The notes under the pieces: generated by a model
Database searches by the model: none
Seen by the model: only the letters and a program-made list of their open reading frames with translations
Told to the model about the DNA's origin: nothing
In this document: piece by piece, positions 10,825 to 22,899 of the stretch
Layout of the letters: each line of letters opens with the position of its first letter
Numbering within the stretch: the stretch's first letter is position 1
Source of the DNA: Tanypteryx hageni
Lineage: Eukaryota; Arthropoda; Insecta; Odonata; Petaluridae
NCBI GenBank assembly: GCA_028673005.1
Contig: CM054117.1
Span: 2,914,001-2,978,000 of the forward strand
Direction of reading: 5' to 3'
Length of the DNA: 64,000 nucleotides
Position numbers and translations under genes: made by a program

Positions 10825-13570
10825 CACAGTGGGCTAAAATCGAAAAAAGCTGGCCAAAACTCAAAATACTTTCTAAATGATCCAAAGCAACACTATAACA
10901 ATGAAATAAAGTAATAATGATATGGATGACTGAAAAAAATAATAATAATTTGAAAAAAATTATATTTGGAATAAAAAACTAATTTTAATATTTTTCACTA
11001 TTACAATTAGACGCATTCACTGGAGAGAGTTTGTATAAAATGACGGAGAAACGAACAATTACTCTCACATCAATTCCAGTAATTAATGAAGTCGATGATG
11101 GGTTCTGAAAGAAATGACGTGCTGTGTTTCCGTCATTTGTCGTCCCACTTCCTCCTGGCTTTGGAATATCCACCAATAATCCAATTTCTGTCCGGAATTT
11201 TTCCTGGATGACTTTCTTTTTTTCTAAAAAACTGTCTTTGTCCATCTTTCCTCGAACTTGCCATTTCTTGAAGTCGAGACGACAGGATACATGGAAGAGA
11301 CATTCGAAAAATCTTATCCATGCATGAAGATTGGACAATCCAAAAGTGAAAGTTGATTTGTCTACGTCAAGTTTAGATACATTATCAATATCATTCATCT
11401 CCTATGGAAGTGCACCGCATATGTAACATTTATGTCCCAATTTTTCTGTCACTGTACTGCACACTTTTCCATATACCATTGTGAAACATAATTTGTGACA
11501 TCATTATTTTTTTCCGGCACTAGTTGTGGCAGTTGAGGGTACTATGGAGTTGATTTGCTTCTCCACATAGTTCTTCTCTTCTTTTATGAGAGTAGCTGAC
11601 TCTTTCTTGCATTGAAAGCAAATAGGACGGCAAAACCGAGTTGAAGAAGGTCTGGGATTCTGCCAAACCACGGATTTTTCGCATGTATTCAGATCTTCAT
11701 AATACAGTCGTAAAGGAATGAGTGAAGTCACAAACAGGTCACTGTCACTAAAAACAGCATTTGAAAATTTCTGGATGTAAACAGATTGCTACCATTAAAT
11801 CCCCACTTCGAAAACAGAATTAAATTAGGTTCATTCTGATCACAGAAGGTTGAAGTACATAAAACGTGATCCTGCAATGTAACCAGTCGCTCTGCGGTGT
11901 GGTTGAGTAATGCCTGGAGTTTTACTTCTGCATAAGTTTCAGTCCCACTCATCGATCTTTTTCCTGGGCAGCACCTATTTTCGCCGCTTGTGTCCTGCTG
12001 TTATGAGGGATCAATATTTGCATTCCTCTCTTTGGCCTCACTTCGGATCGAGACATATTGTGCCTTAGACAGCTTAGCTTCAATGAACAAAGAGAGCGCC
12101 TCATCTTCGCTGTAGATTTTTATGCGCTCCGTAGATTTCGCAGACTTCCAAGCTTTACTGATCTTCATTGGCCTCGTAGAGACAGTATCTACTATTTCTT
12201 TCACTAGCCTTGCTGCTTCATCTTTACCTGTAGCCCGAAGACTCATTTGGGCAGCATAGGATAGTTCAAGAGCAGTCCTGGACTGCCTCAGTGTCTCAGT
12301 TTTTCTCCTCTTTGTTTGGGAACTGCTTTCATCAAAAGATGTACTAGGGCACCCAATAGAATCACTGTATCTTTCATGTTCTGGTAGGGATATTATTTGA
12401 TCTAACCATTGCGAGTTTTCACTCTCAAATCTATCTTTCTTTCGAAAACATGCCTTCCATTTCTGACTTAGGTCACTGTTAAAGCACGTCACAATTTTCA
12501 TGACTTGCCGTTGGTAACGCTTTTTCTCTTCCTGAATTTCCAGCTTCGTAAAAATATAATTACAGAGATAAACACAAGCCTTGCCACCAATTTTCACATC
12601 ATTATCTAGTAAGCTCTCGAACAGATCATGCGGAGTTGGTGGAAAAGCCATCAGAGCGCACAGCAAAAGGAAATCAAAATTAGTCGAAGAGGAGATGATA
12701 TATCCAGCTGTTTCCACCAATTTCAACGTAGTTACTACTTTGTTTGTGGAACTCTCCACTACCACACCTGTGGCAGTGGAATCGACCATCCTGCAATGTG
12801 TTGACATTTTTTCACCCTGTGACCACCCCCAGCAAGGATGAACATTTTTTTATGACCTGCCACTTGCCTAGGCACGTGGGCATCCAAGAGGTAGTGCAAT
12901 AAAGAGTGAAGCCTCTCGAAACACAACTTCTTAGGTCCCCTCCCCTTTTTGGCCCCCCATCGTCAACCCCCAATTGCTGCTCGCCTCCTGGCTGCCATTC
13001 ATGCCCTGGTCCGATGGTTGTAGTCTTCACTTAGTCGAGGAATATCATTAAATAGTGCAAAAACATGCAAAATCGTACTTCAAAACCTCAATGTATATGA
13101 ACTAACGAAACGATAGAGCCTAAGCACGCAGTCGGGACAAGCCCAGACAGTTTTTAAAACTCTAACGGTAATGTTCGGTCTTTCAATTTTTTTTAAATTT
13201 GCATTGCCATGTGAAAGAAATTTTTAAAAAGAAAATATTGCTAAAAACTAAAAACTTTTATGCAAATCATAAACTAGACCTTTTCAGCTATCAGATAAAA
13301 GTATTTTTTAATACAACTGGATCACCAATACTTTAAACACGCTATGAAACTTGCGAAAATCGCTAGGACAAAAAAATCTTTTAAAGTGCAAGAAAAAATA
13401 CTCAATGTTGAAGTCATTATAAACGAAGACCAAGATCAGGCAGAAAGATTAAACATGGGTTAAATGATAGAATAAACTTCTAGTTTTTAACATGGGCCAT
13501 TTTCAGTATTAATTTTGATGTTTGAAAAAATGACTTTTGGCCAACTTTTTTTTTATTTTAGCCCACTGTG
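10825..13570 (-). mobile_element. Transib transposon inserted in the PLE
   Basis: The ends are near-perfect inverted repeats of about 35 bp starting CACAGTGGGCTAAAAT (10825-10859 and 13535-13570). The flanks TAGTG (10820-10824) and CAGTG (13571-13575) fit the 5-bp target duplication of Transib with one mismatch, and removing the element restores the host PLE frame. Transib is the DNA-transposon superfamily related to RAG1; its ends resemble V(D)J recombination signals, and CACAGTG here equals the consensus heptamer. The interior encodes a degraded RAG1-like transposase on the minus strand. Length 2746 bp. Confidence 0.87.
10985..12807 (-). pseudogene. Transib transposase relic (RAG1-core relative)
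   Basis: Three minus-strand frames in order (12001-12807, 11504-11952, 10985-11398). The first holds an N-terminal region ending KLSKAQYVSIRSEAKERNAN. The second holds AEVKLQALLNHTAERL, FSKWGFNGS, TSLIPLRLYYEDLN and VVWQNPRPSSTRFCRPICF. The third holds IGLLVDIPKPG, GTTNDGNTARHFF and ITGID. The last two resemble the RAG1 core around its first two catalytic aspartates. The position expected to carry the first Asp (KWGxDGS in relatives, from memory) is Asn here. The Asp in TNDGN survives. The part with the catalytic Glu is missing before the left terminus, so the enzyme is dead. Boundaries of the first frame are uncertain upstream. Confidence 0.75.
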
Positions 13571-14222
13571 CAGTGTTCCCACCAAAGAAGCTTTGGAGTT
13601 AACTGACATTACCCTCAAGAAAGGTGTTCCCGCTCCAATAATCAATGAATTCAGTTCCCTAATTAAAGTGTGAGTTTCCCAAAACTATTTCAAGTTTAAT
13701 GGAAGTTTTTATAATAACCAATTAGATGGCCTAGCTCTCCTTTGTCGCCACTACTTGCAGAAATTTACATGGACAATTCTGAAAGTAATTCATTCTCTTC
13801 AGAGAATCCTATTGTCAAAAACGTCTTCTGTTGGTTTCGTTATGTCGATGATATTTTTGTGTGTGGTCTGGGTCATCGGGGCAACTGGATATCTTGGTAA
13901 ATTTCTTGAATTCTTTTAATAAAGCAATAAAATTCACATGTGAAACAGAAATCAATGGGTCCCTAAACTTTCTAGACATCACCCTACCAAAGGCAAATAG
14001 AAATTTAGATTTTGCCATTTTCAGGAAAGACATGTACGCCGACCAAATTATTCACTTCAATTCCAGACACCATTTCTCACAAAAAATTGCCATATTTCAT
14101 TCCATGCTTCATAAGCTATTGAACATTACTTTGTCAGATTTCAACTTCAGGAAAGAACTTCAAATTATTAAACAAATAGCAGTCAACAACGGCTACCCTA
14201 AAAAATTAATTGACAGATTATA

Positions 14223-15546
14223 CGAGGTGCTACCCAAAAGTTCCAGGAATTTGTGCACTAAAAAAAATTACTTACGCTAAGTCCTAATTTCCACCGTCCC
14301 CTTCAAAGTAGTCCCCTTGGGCTTTTATACATCGTTCCTAGCGCTTTTTCCATGATGCGAAGCATCCTTGGAAGTCCACAGGTGTGAGCGTGTTAAGCAC
14401 CTCTTGCGATTCTGCCCGGATCTCCTCAATCGTGTCAAAATGTCACTCTTTCAGCCGGTGTTTTATTTTGGGGAACAGGAAAAAGTTGCAGGGGGCGAGG
14501 TCAGGAGAGTAGTGGGGGATGACTGTCATGTTTTTGGAAGCCAGGAACTGCCTAATAACGAGTGACATGTGGGCGGGCGCATTGTCATGGTGGAGCACTC
14601 AGTCATTGTTGCACCACTTGTCTGGGCGTTTGTGTCAGACGTTCTCCCTTAGCCGCTTAAAAACATCCCAGTAAAACTTTCCATTGACAGTTTGACCGGG
14701 TGGGCGGAATTCTTTGTGGACGATCCCGTCGACGTCAAAAAAAATGATCAGTATGGACTTGACATTGCTGCAAACTTGATGCGCTTTTTTCGGCCGCGGT
14801 AAATTTGGTGACTTCCACTGTGATGACTGCTGCTTTGTCTCAGGGTCATAACCATGAACCCAAGATTCATCACCAGTTAATGACTTTGGAGATGAAGTTG
14901 GTGTCATCTCTAACTTCATTTTGAAGATCCCTGCAGACAGCAACGCTATGGTCTTTCTGGTCATTGCTCCGGAGTATTGGAACAAATTTTGCAGCAATGC
15001 GTCTCATGTTCAAATCCTCCGACAAAATGCGTTGACACGTCTCGTATGACAGTCTGTCAATGTCACAAACGTCATGGATTGTTGGCTTTTGGTCTGCCAG
15101 GATAGCCTCACGCACTTTTGCGACGTTTTCCGGAGTTGTGCTTGTCGACGGTCGACTAGAACGCTCATTGTCATAGACAGACGTCTGTCCGTCCTGAAAC
15201 GTTTGTACCAAAGGAACGTTTTGCTTTGGCATAAAGCATCATCAACAAATGCTTGTTTAAGCATTCTGTGTGTTTCTGCTGCCGTTTTACTGAGTTTGAA
15301 GCAGAATTTGATGCAAATTCTTTGCTCCTTAACATCAGCCATTTCAGTTCGAAACGAATTTGCAGAACCACTCAAATACGACGTTACAAAAACGCACAGA
15401 ACTTGCAATCACGTACACTCAGCTAGCCGTCACGTTGCACACTTATTTACAAAGGATACTGCCAGCACTACCTAGCAGCGAGTGGCTGTACTACAAGCGG
15501 TTCGCGTGCACTATTCAAATTTCCGGAACTTTTGGGTAGCACCTTG
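14223..15546 (-). mobile_element. Mariner transposon inserted in the PLE
   Basis: The terminal inverted repeats include AGGTGCTACCCAAAAGTTCC (from 14225) and its complement ending 15544. TA at 14221-14222 and 15547-15548 is the target duplication. Excising the element with one TA rejoins the PLE frame (L-Y-E-R-K-R). Length 1324 bp, normal for mariner. Confidence 0.92.
14284..15342 (-). pseudogene. Mariner transposase with frameshifts
   Basis: The gene starts MADVKEQRICIKFC at 15342 and ends GGN-stop at 14284, a span of about 352 codons, the usual mariner length. Seen in order: the first helix-turn-helix with FLWYKRFRTD, SSRPSTSTTPENVAKVREAI, MRRIAAKFVP, TGDESWVHGYDPETKQQSSQ (first catalytic Asp), FFDVDGIVHKEFRPPGQ and FYWDVFKRLRENV. 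The region for the second Asp (reverse complement of 14560-14640) reads through a stop. Frame changes near 15235, 14990 and 14640 inactivate it. Mariner transposases act on TA sites in the nucleus as dimers. Confidence 0.9.
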
Positions 15547-16185
15547 TACGAAAGGAAACGATCGCAACTAGCCATGAAACAAATATACAGTACATCCCTG
15601 TTGATAATTTGAAACCACAATGGTGAAGACTATCATTTCTTGGTAATATATCCCTTAAAATTAACAGATTAATTCCCAAAAAAAAATTAGAGCCGCTTTT
15701 TACAATAGATTGAACTTAAAAAACCTTTTATGCTGTATAAAAGACAAAATTAAAAATTTGGAAAAAAGGGGAGTTTACAAATTATATTGTGGAGATTGTA
15801 CTGCTGTTTATATAGGACAAACGGGATGAAAAATCAAAGAAAGAATCAAAGAACATCATTCCTGCTTCATAAACAGTAAAACAACCTCTCTCTTCACCAA
15901 ACATCTATTAGAACATGGACACAACAGCAACTTTATTCCCAAAATCCTACATTATGAAAGAAAGGGACCAAGACTTGATATTCTGGAACAATTTGAAATT
16001 ATACAATGTGTGGGTTCAAAAAACTGTGAAATTTTAAATGATATTTTGTATCCTTTTCATTCTCCACTTCTCGACCTCCCACTAATCTAATTATTCCTAC
16101 CAATTATCCCCATTGTCTTCTCATTATCCAACGTATTGGACATCACTACGCTCAACCGTTTTCTCTCCCTCCCCTTCCCACGAAC

Positions 16186-16394
16186 ATACGTTCACTCCTT
16201 TCCTCCAATGCTGTTCTCTCCCCAGTTCCTTTCTTTATTCTCCCCAACTCACCCTCCCCCACCCACTCATTGTGCCTATTACTATAAATTGCTGCCGGCT
16301 TTTAATTTATTCACCTGACAATGTTGCATTTCAATGAAACCTAGGTTGTTGTAAATAAATTTATGTGGAATTACAACAAGTCTCTTTATTTTAC
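16186..16394 (+). repeat. PLE pseudo-LTR, right copy
   Basis: Matches the left copy at 9859-10068. It contains the mutated hammerhead motif at 16304-16361. Confidence 0.85.
16304..16361 (+). ncRNA. Hammerhead motif of the right pseudo-LTR, core mutated
   Basis: Same layout as the left copy, with outer stem AATTTATT / AATAAATT conserved, GAAAC conserved and cleavage triplet GTT. The first block is CTGACAA instead of CTGACGA. That changes the invariant G8, the proposed general acid, so activity is not expected. Stem II is also weakened (GCATTTCAAT). Confidence 0.6.
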
Positions 16395-18446
16395 CTTCAG
16401 TAGTCGTCATTTTAAAAATAATGCCGCACAGTCACACAAAGCAATATCACCACCTGCATGCTCATGAAACAACCTACAAATGATGCTCCAAGTTACAGCG
16501 CTAAATGGTATGATGTTTTGCATCAATAAAATAGGTAACCTAAATTTTCCCTTTTCTTTTTTATATAAACTTGTAATTAAATAATAGTGCAATTTATGAA
16601 AATAGTTTTTCTTTTTAATTTCTTAAGTTATTTATAGATTAAACTTCCTAAGGCTGGATTAACTGCTAAGAATTATAGGTTGCAGCAACCTTGATTGTGT
16701 GTGTGTGTACATTTTTACGTGTATGAAATCTGAAACGCCAGGGTTTTTGATAAAAATAAATCAACAATACATAATACATAACACAATATCATCCCTGAAT
16801 TAAATACCACAGAGGAGATTTAATTTCCTAATGATAAAAGTTAATTTGGGAAAAGGTTGAACATTGCTCAACCTAGGCCAAATTGTAACCATAATGAGCT
16901 CTGATTGGTTGTTGCCATAATTGACAATGTTGAGGAGTGAATCGAGCCCACACAGGCAGATAATGATAACTCTTTCACAACTCAGAATTCTGACATTTGT
17001 ATTGATATTATCAATCTTATATAAATAATATTTTTCTCAAATGTATATTTTGGCAATGATATAAACAAATCGAGAAAAACTAAGTCACTTCCACAAATTT
17101 ATTTTGCACGACTGGTGTCACTACGATCGTAGCATCATCAGAAGTAACAGTTCTTTCTTTATCTTGATGAGTAAATTCCACAGGGTTGAGCCTGACCTCA
17201 TTATTGATATTGATATATACAAAATTCATAACAAAAATGATAACATAACTTAGAATACTGATATTTGTATTGATATTATCTATCTTATATAAATAATATT
17301 TTTCTCAAATGTTTATTTTGAAAATGATATATACAAAATTCAATACAAAAACAAATATTTTTTACATCCCTGGTAAGTCGTTTTATCACAATGGTAAGCA
17401 CAGATGATGTATTCAAGTTGTCTTTTAAAAAATTTGGGTAATTAATTTTAGTCAGTGTGTGTGGTGGCACAAATGACACTCACTTGGACTTGAAATTTAC
17501 TAAATAAGAAGAAGAATAATCTTCTTTCACAGCTTAATTGACAGTCACGTTCTTTGTCTCCTTAAAAAATTTTGTATACTATATTTTACACTCCCAATCA
17601 GTAAATAATTAATCTTTAATTAATGGATCTTAAGCTCTGACTGTATATAATTTTTTATGTTTTACTTCACTCAACTACACTGGTGCAGTCATAAAGTAAT
17701 ATAGGGTACTAATTTACCTGGTGAGCTCAATTTAGGCAAAAGTGTGCCTTGAAGTCATGCTAACTGCACTTTTCATCTTAAAACCATAAAAAAATGGGTC
17801 TTGCAGTTTAAAACCCAATGCCAAAGCTTATTTTCTGAGGTTTTAAATTAAGATAACTCAGCTGGAAGTTTGTTTGAGAATTCAACTCATACCTTAAATC
17901 TAAGCAATTAAAAATGAAATGTCTCAAGCACAATTCCCATGTATTTGTATAAGAAAAAGACTCTGGCCTGAAATCACCTCCATTAACTTGAAAAAAAATT
18001 CGGGCAAAATGGGATGATAGTCACTGAATGTTTTGACTAAAGGTTAAAAAATCATACATCTAGCAATTTCTGAGATAGTAATTGCTTGTAGATACCCAAG
18101 GCTCAAAAATTATACAAGTGAATTATTAGAAAGTTTAATATGCATTTGTGTTAAGCATATATATATTATATAGGACTTTGATGAGAATTAGCAGTTTTTG
18201 AGGGAACAAAGAAACAGTGAAGCTATAAATAGGGCATCATTAAATTGGCATGCATAAAACTCTTTAGATATCCTGGAAAGTAGGCAACAAAGAAATGAAT
18301 GGCAGGATTAAAATGCAAAGCATACAAGGACATCCAGTGTCCTTAGTATTTAATATTTTATATCCAAATAAAATTTAATTTATAATTCAGTTGCAATGCT
18401 TAATTATTGGACTGAAGCTATTTGTGAAAAACTCGAATAAGATATA
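16395..18446. other. No gene; AT-rich with a direct repeat and a PLE scrap
   Basis: An 80-bp direct repeat is visible at about 16990-17070 and 17260-17337 (shared 'tcttatataaataatatttttctcaaatgt' core, shown here only by position). A PLE-type scrap on the minus strand at about 17085-17145 carries CTGATGA, a CTACGATCGTAG stem and GACAC in place of GAAAC. No coding content recognised. Confidence 0.5.
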
Positions 18447-19438
18447 CAGTCAGTCCTCGACTTACGACGCTCCAGACTTATGACATTCACAAATTCAGGA
18501 ACGTGCACTGGACTTAAGCTGCTGTTCCAAACTTACGACATAGCCTGTCGGCCTGGCTGAAACGACATTTGGTGCTTCAAGGTTGATTCAAGCTACAATA
18601 TATATGGCAGGCAACAACACGCCACACAAAACGTTCCATATTGTAATTTAACACGATTTCACATGAGAACCAGTCAAATCAGTCTCCTTAAATCCCATCT
18701 ACACGAGTTATTAGATTTCGGACAATGAAAGACATTCAGAGTGATTCCGAGCATGATTAAAACCAGAGGTAGAAGTGAAAGAAGTAGCATTGGTAAAACA
18801 TATTTTAAGCACATAGGGTAATTTATATTTCAACAGCTTAAGGGCTTAATCCCTTAGAAAACGGCGATTATGAAATTGTTATTTTTTGTGGCATTTCTGA
18901 ACTTATGAGTCATTTAGTCTGTTACAACGCTAGTACTTTGGGGAGAACTGCATATTGTTTGCATTATTTTTTAAAAACTTCATCTGTGCCCTTAAAAATG
19001 GTTGATAAGAAAAAATCAAGTGCTGGAGATATTTCAGGTTCTATGAAATGTAGAACCATAACAATGGATATGAAGATGGATGTAATTAAGCGTTCTGAAA
19101 AAGGTGAGACACCTGCCAGCATGGGTTGGGCCTTGGAAATTCCTTCAGTAACTTTTTCGACTTTATACTTTTCGATGATATATTTCCAAGTCATTATTGC
19201 ATTCCTATTGGAATAAAAGGATTTTTCTAGTCTTTATAAGTTGTATTTACATCTATTTTTGCCCGAGTACAATATTCTGGGTCATTTTACAAAAATGAAT
19301 TATCTGGCCGCTGTGACAGGAACATAACCAAAATTTTTAACATTGCTCTTATGGGAAAACGTGCTTCCTCTTACAACACTTTGACTTAAGATGCGACTTT
19401 CGGGAACCAATTGTGCCATAAGTGTGAGGACTGCCTGT
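18447..19438 (+). mobile_element. Tigger-type element, deletion derivative
   Basis: The left end CAGTCAGTCCTCGACTTACG and the complement of the right end CAGGCAGTCCTCACACTTAT are imperfect inverted repeats. TA dinucleotides flank both ends (18445-18446, 19439-19440). Length 992 bp. A transposase N-terminus remains at 18998-19216: MVDKKKSSAG, ITMDMKMDVIKRSEKGETPA and LEIPSVTFST, matching the CENP-B-type helix-turn-helix of Tigger proteins. The catalytic domain is gone. Confidence 0.85.
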
Positions 19439-22400
19439 ATTAGTATATTATATTTTGGAATGAAGTATGTAAACAAATGAACATAAATAATTTATTCTGG
19501 CCATAAATATCAATTCGCCTCATTTTGAGAATTCATAGCAAATTTTTGCTTTTTTATTAATGCTTATAATTTATATTTCGAGAAATATGGCTTGATGTAA
19601 ATACCTGTGTGTTTTACATGACTACTTCAAGAAAAAGGAATCATACTTTCAGTTTCTATATCCTACTAGTTCATTTGAGAAATTAATTCTGATCACTCCC
19701 ACAAATCCAGCACTCATTATGAAATTATAGAATTGCAATTACTAATTTTTTATAACAAGTATTTTTTAATATATGAGTGTTTGCAACAGATTGGGTTGCA
19801 ATTAGCCTATATTTAAAAAGAGGAAAGTGATTAATAAAATAACAGTGTTAGAGGCATATAAACGTGCATAAATTAATATTAAATTTTCAACAATACATTT
19901 AAAATCAAAAACAATAAAAAATTAGGAAAAGCAAAAACTACACTGGAAAGGCAACTTTTTGTTGACATGCATGTAAATAGCCTTTAAAGTGCTTAAGTGT
20001 TATGAAGACACTGTATTAGAAAAAAACAAATCTTTCATCCTAATAGTTACCCCAATATTAGTCCAAAAGCACCCATCAGAGAATGATACATTACCTTGTG
20101 CCACCATTTCCCAGATGCAAGACGCTATAACAAAACAAACCGCATGAGAAAGGAGTCTAATTTCTAATAAACAAGGGTGCTTTCGATTAAATATAAATCT
20201 TTTTAATATCCATGTAACAAAATGTTATCTTCATTTACTTTGCTTTATTGATATGATACAAGTAAAATAAAACAGCCTGGAGCAAAGGTACTGGCTGAAT
20301 CAACATTAACTACAAATTTCCCAAACCTTATATAACCTTTCAAAGTGCAATAAAATAAATACTTGACAATTCATTGTTACCGACACCAGCTGCAAAATGA
20401 AAAAAATACATTGAGAATATCAAAAAAACTTCTAAATTAAGAAATGGGAAGGAAGCAATAGATGGGCAAAGGAATATGTGGTAAAACTGAGTTTGTCACT
20501 AATGCTACACATTACAAACATCTATAATATAAGCATAAAGTTATATTCATACTATTCAGTTATATACCACAAGATATTTCTAGTAATATATACTACTTGA
20601 GAACACTCGGAAACAAGTGAACAGTACTCATACAGCATAAAATTGCCAAATATTTCTTACCAGTTAATTTTATGAGAAAGATTTTAATAACCTCCTGAAA
20701 TTTCCATGGCAAAATTATTTACAATACATTAAACTGATTTTTTTCCCAGATAAGCATTTTCAAATCAATATCAGCCAAAGTGACTATGTAGTGGGTTTCA
20801 GTCAATCCAGTCATTTTAGGGTATTTCTATCTCTGATATATCTCAGAAAATAATAAAACTGTTCCAACAATTGGCTAAAACAATTATGGTGATATTCCAA
20901 AATAATACACTCTGTAAATTCTAAAATTCTCACCAAACAGAGGAATAAATCGTAAATCTTATTAAAAGGATATAAAATGTCAAACCTAAATCAAACAATA
21001 TAGCATCAATTCACAACGTACTAATTGCCTTCTAAGTTCTAAACTAAGTATTACTTGCTACTACTTAGCGAAAAACTTTAGCCCATTAAGTATTTCAGGC
21101 TATTCCATAAAACTGCATCAGATACAGCAATATATTTGACGAAGCTATGTACTATTGTACCAACGCTAATAAAATTATTATTATTATTATAACAAACATA
21201 AGAGTTGTGATGTTTTTATTTACCATATATGCCAGTTTATAAGATGCATCTAGATTTAAAAAGTTATTCGTGAGTTAAAAACATTTAGCACAAGAAAACA
21301 GCTAAGTAAAATGTTTATTCAGCATAGAACTTCATGTAGTTTCAATATGCATATGGAACTCCAAATTAATGAATAAATATGACAAACACCAATGAATCGC
21401 TTATAATATGCTGTGACATTTACTGCCAATACATATAGGGAATCAGTCAGCACACAAGCAGTAAGCTTTATATCTAAGGTACAGTGCTCTGCTTGGAAAT
21501 TACAATGTAAAAATTTTGAGGTTGGGTAAAAACTCATAACTTGATGCAAAAAACACATTATAATATTATCAATAACAAACTTGGCTATAAAGTGACCACC
21601 CTTTTTCTTTACCATGGTGTCTTTCTAATTGAAAAAGTATCACGAGTTTTGTAAAAACAATTTTAGTACTCACAAGTTCTTCATTTTCATTTCCTCCTAT
21701 TTGTGAGATGTCAGTTTCTTCAGAATATAATATTATTTGTATATAGTCAAGTTAAATCATTTTTACCTGGAAAATGATTTTGTATTGTGCAACATATCAA
21801 GGGCAATGGTCAGAGATTTTCCTTCATACGGCAAGATTTCGTATACCTAGCCTGCTCATACACACCACTGTACCTAGTACCCTTAAGCCTATAAGACATA
21901 GGCCAACTTTTGGTGATGTCTTTTATACAAAAGAACATGAATCTTATTAGCTGGCAAACATGGAAATAGGAATTTGAACATTGCAAAGTGATTACAATTT
22001 AAGTTTTCAGCAATACTCGTACTCAAAGAGAAATATTTCAGTTGCAAAATATGATATTCCTGTTTTTTTTGTCATAAAACAAGAACTCCTTGGGGTGAAT
22101 TCAATTTAACATGTTCATAATGGGGTGATGCATTGTGTCCACTGGTAGGTTGCCTTAAACAGTGGACACACAACATTAGCTATTTTGATTTTTCACAGGG
22201 GATTGCTGTGTACACTAATTTAACATTCTGAGAATAATAACTTGACCATTTGCAGATTTAACCTGCAGCATCATGCTGTTGTTGCCAAAACATAAGCAGC
22301 TGAGTTTTAACATTAGTGAAATTGACACTTGGGATGAAGGCAACTCCCGTGAATGACAATGGTCTACTGTATGAACTTTTTGCACTCATATGAGTGGCAG

Positions 22401-22620
22401 TAGCCTCGGATGAAGATAACAAAATCACAGGGCTTATACGTATGGTAAAAGTCCACCAAAATGAGAGAGCCCAAAATATGCCTGCTATCACGAGTACTCA
22501 TAACTGAAAGCAACTCAATCATTGTAAATTTTTTAACTTTTACAAAACATTCTTGTGATCTCAGAACAATGCTTTAAGTGGTAAATAAAGAAAATAACGA
22601 TTCTCCCAATTTAGGTAATA
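19439..22620. other. No gene recognised in 3.2 kb
   Basis: AT-rich DNA with no supported coding frame. A short (tta)n tract lies at about 21175-21190. A perfect 11-bp inverted repeat (TGTGTCCACTG / CAGTGGACACA, 22134-22170) has a 15-nt loop. I see no termini or homologies. Confidence 0.5.
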
Positions 22621-22899
22621 CATGTAGAGTCCGTTTCAAAGCTTACGGCGGTTGCGCAGTAGACGAAATTGAGTCAGGACGAGTCCATTAGTGATACGTC
22701 ACAACCGCGGTGGTGAGGGTAAATTCCATGTGGGATAAAAATCTGAGGCGATCATGTTATTGTACCAACCTCTGCGCTTTATACTGTTATTGTTGTTATC
22801 ATTATTTTTCATCGTTGTTTTGATTATTTTTTCTTCGAGTCTTTATTATATCATTTTTGTTTCTTCGTTTTCGTTTTGTTTAACTCATTTATTGCTAAC

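Larger units (their letters stand above)
10072..16090 (+). pseudogene. PLE protein: reverse transcriptase plus GIY-YIG endonuclease, split by two transposons
   Basis: Coding segments are 10072-10819, 13576-14220 and 15549-16090. The first gives VPKVDKGNSVVIMKK, IHKPNIPIRPVVS and VSFDVCNLFTS (first catalytic Asp). The second gives LQKFTW, FRYVDDIFVCG (YVDD at 13841-13852), LNFLDITLPK and IKQIAVNNGYPKKLIDRLYE. The third gives a GIY-YIG nuclease: GVYKLYC..AVYIGQTG (15770-15832), then KERIKEHH, FTKHLLEHGH and LDILEQFEI. One TGA within the nuclease (probably a decayed CGA) and several frameshifts elsewhere kill the gene. Such proteins nick target DNA and prime reverse transcription; this one is a fossil. 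Removing the Transib restores F-T-S-V-P, and removing the mariner restores L-Y-E-R-K. Confidence 0.85.
9859..16394 (+). mobile_element. Penelope-like retroelement with two pseudo-LTRs
   Basis: About 210-bp direct repeats (9859-10068 and 16186-16394, roughly 90% identical by eye) bound a disrupted gene with a Penelope-type reverse transcriptase and a GIY-YIG endonuclease. Direct terminal repeats of this kind are the pseudo-LTRs of PLEs. Two DNA transposons were later inserted, Transib at 10825-13570 and mariner at 14223-15546. Removing them with one copy of each target duplication leaves about 2.5 kb, the expected size for a PLE. The left end truncates the mariner relic at 9855, so the PLE is younger than that mariner. 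Confidence 0.85.

Noticed and set aside
10825..13570. hAT element (because of the CAGTG word at the ends)
   Set aside because: No 8-bp duplication fits. CACAGTG ends, a 5-bp duplication restoring the PLE frame, and RAG1-core-like protein blocks point to Transib.
21319..21615. 98-codon minus-strand frame
   Set aside because: No motifs, no homology recalled, AT-rich surroundings; treated as chance.
22134..22170. 11-bp inverted repeat as a terminator or regulatory hairpin
   Set aside because: In 3 kb of eukaryotic non-coding DNA without a gene, an isolated hairpin of this size has no supported function.
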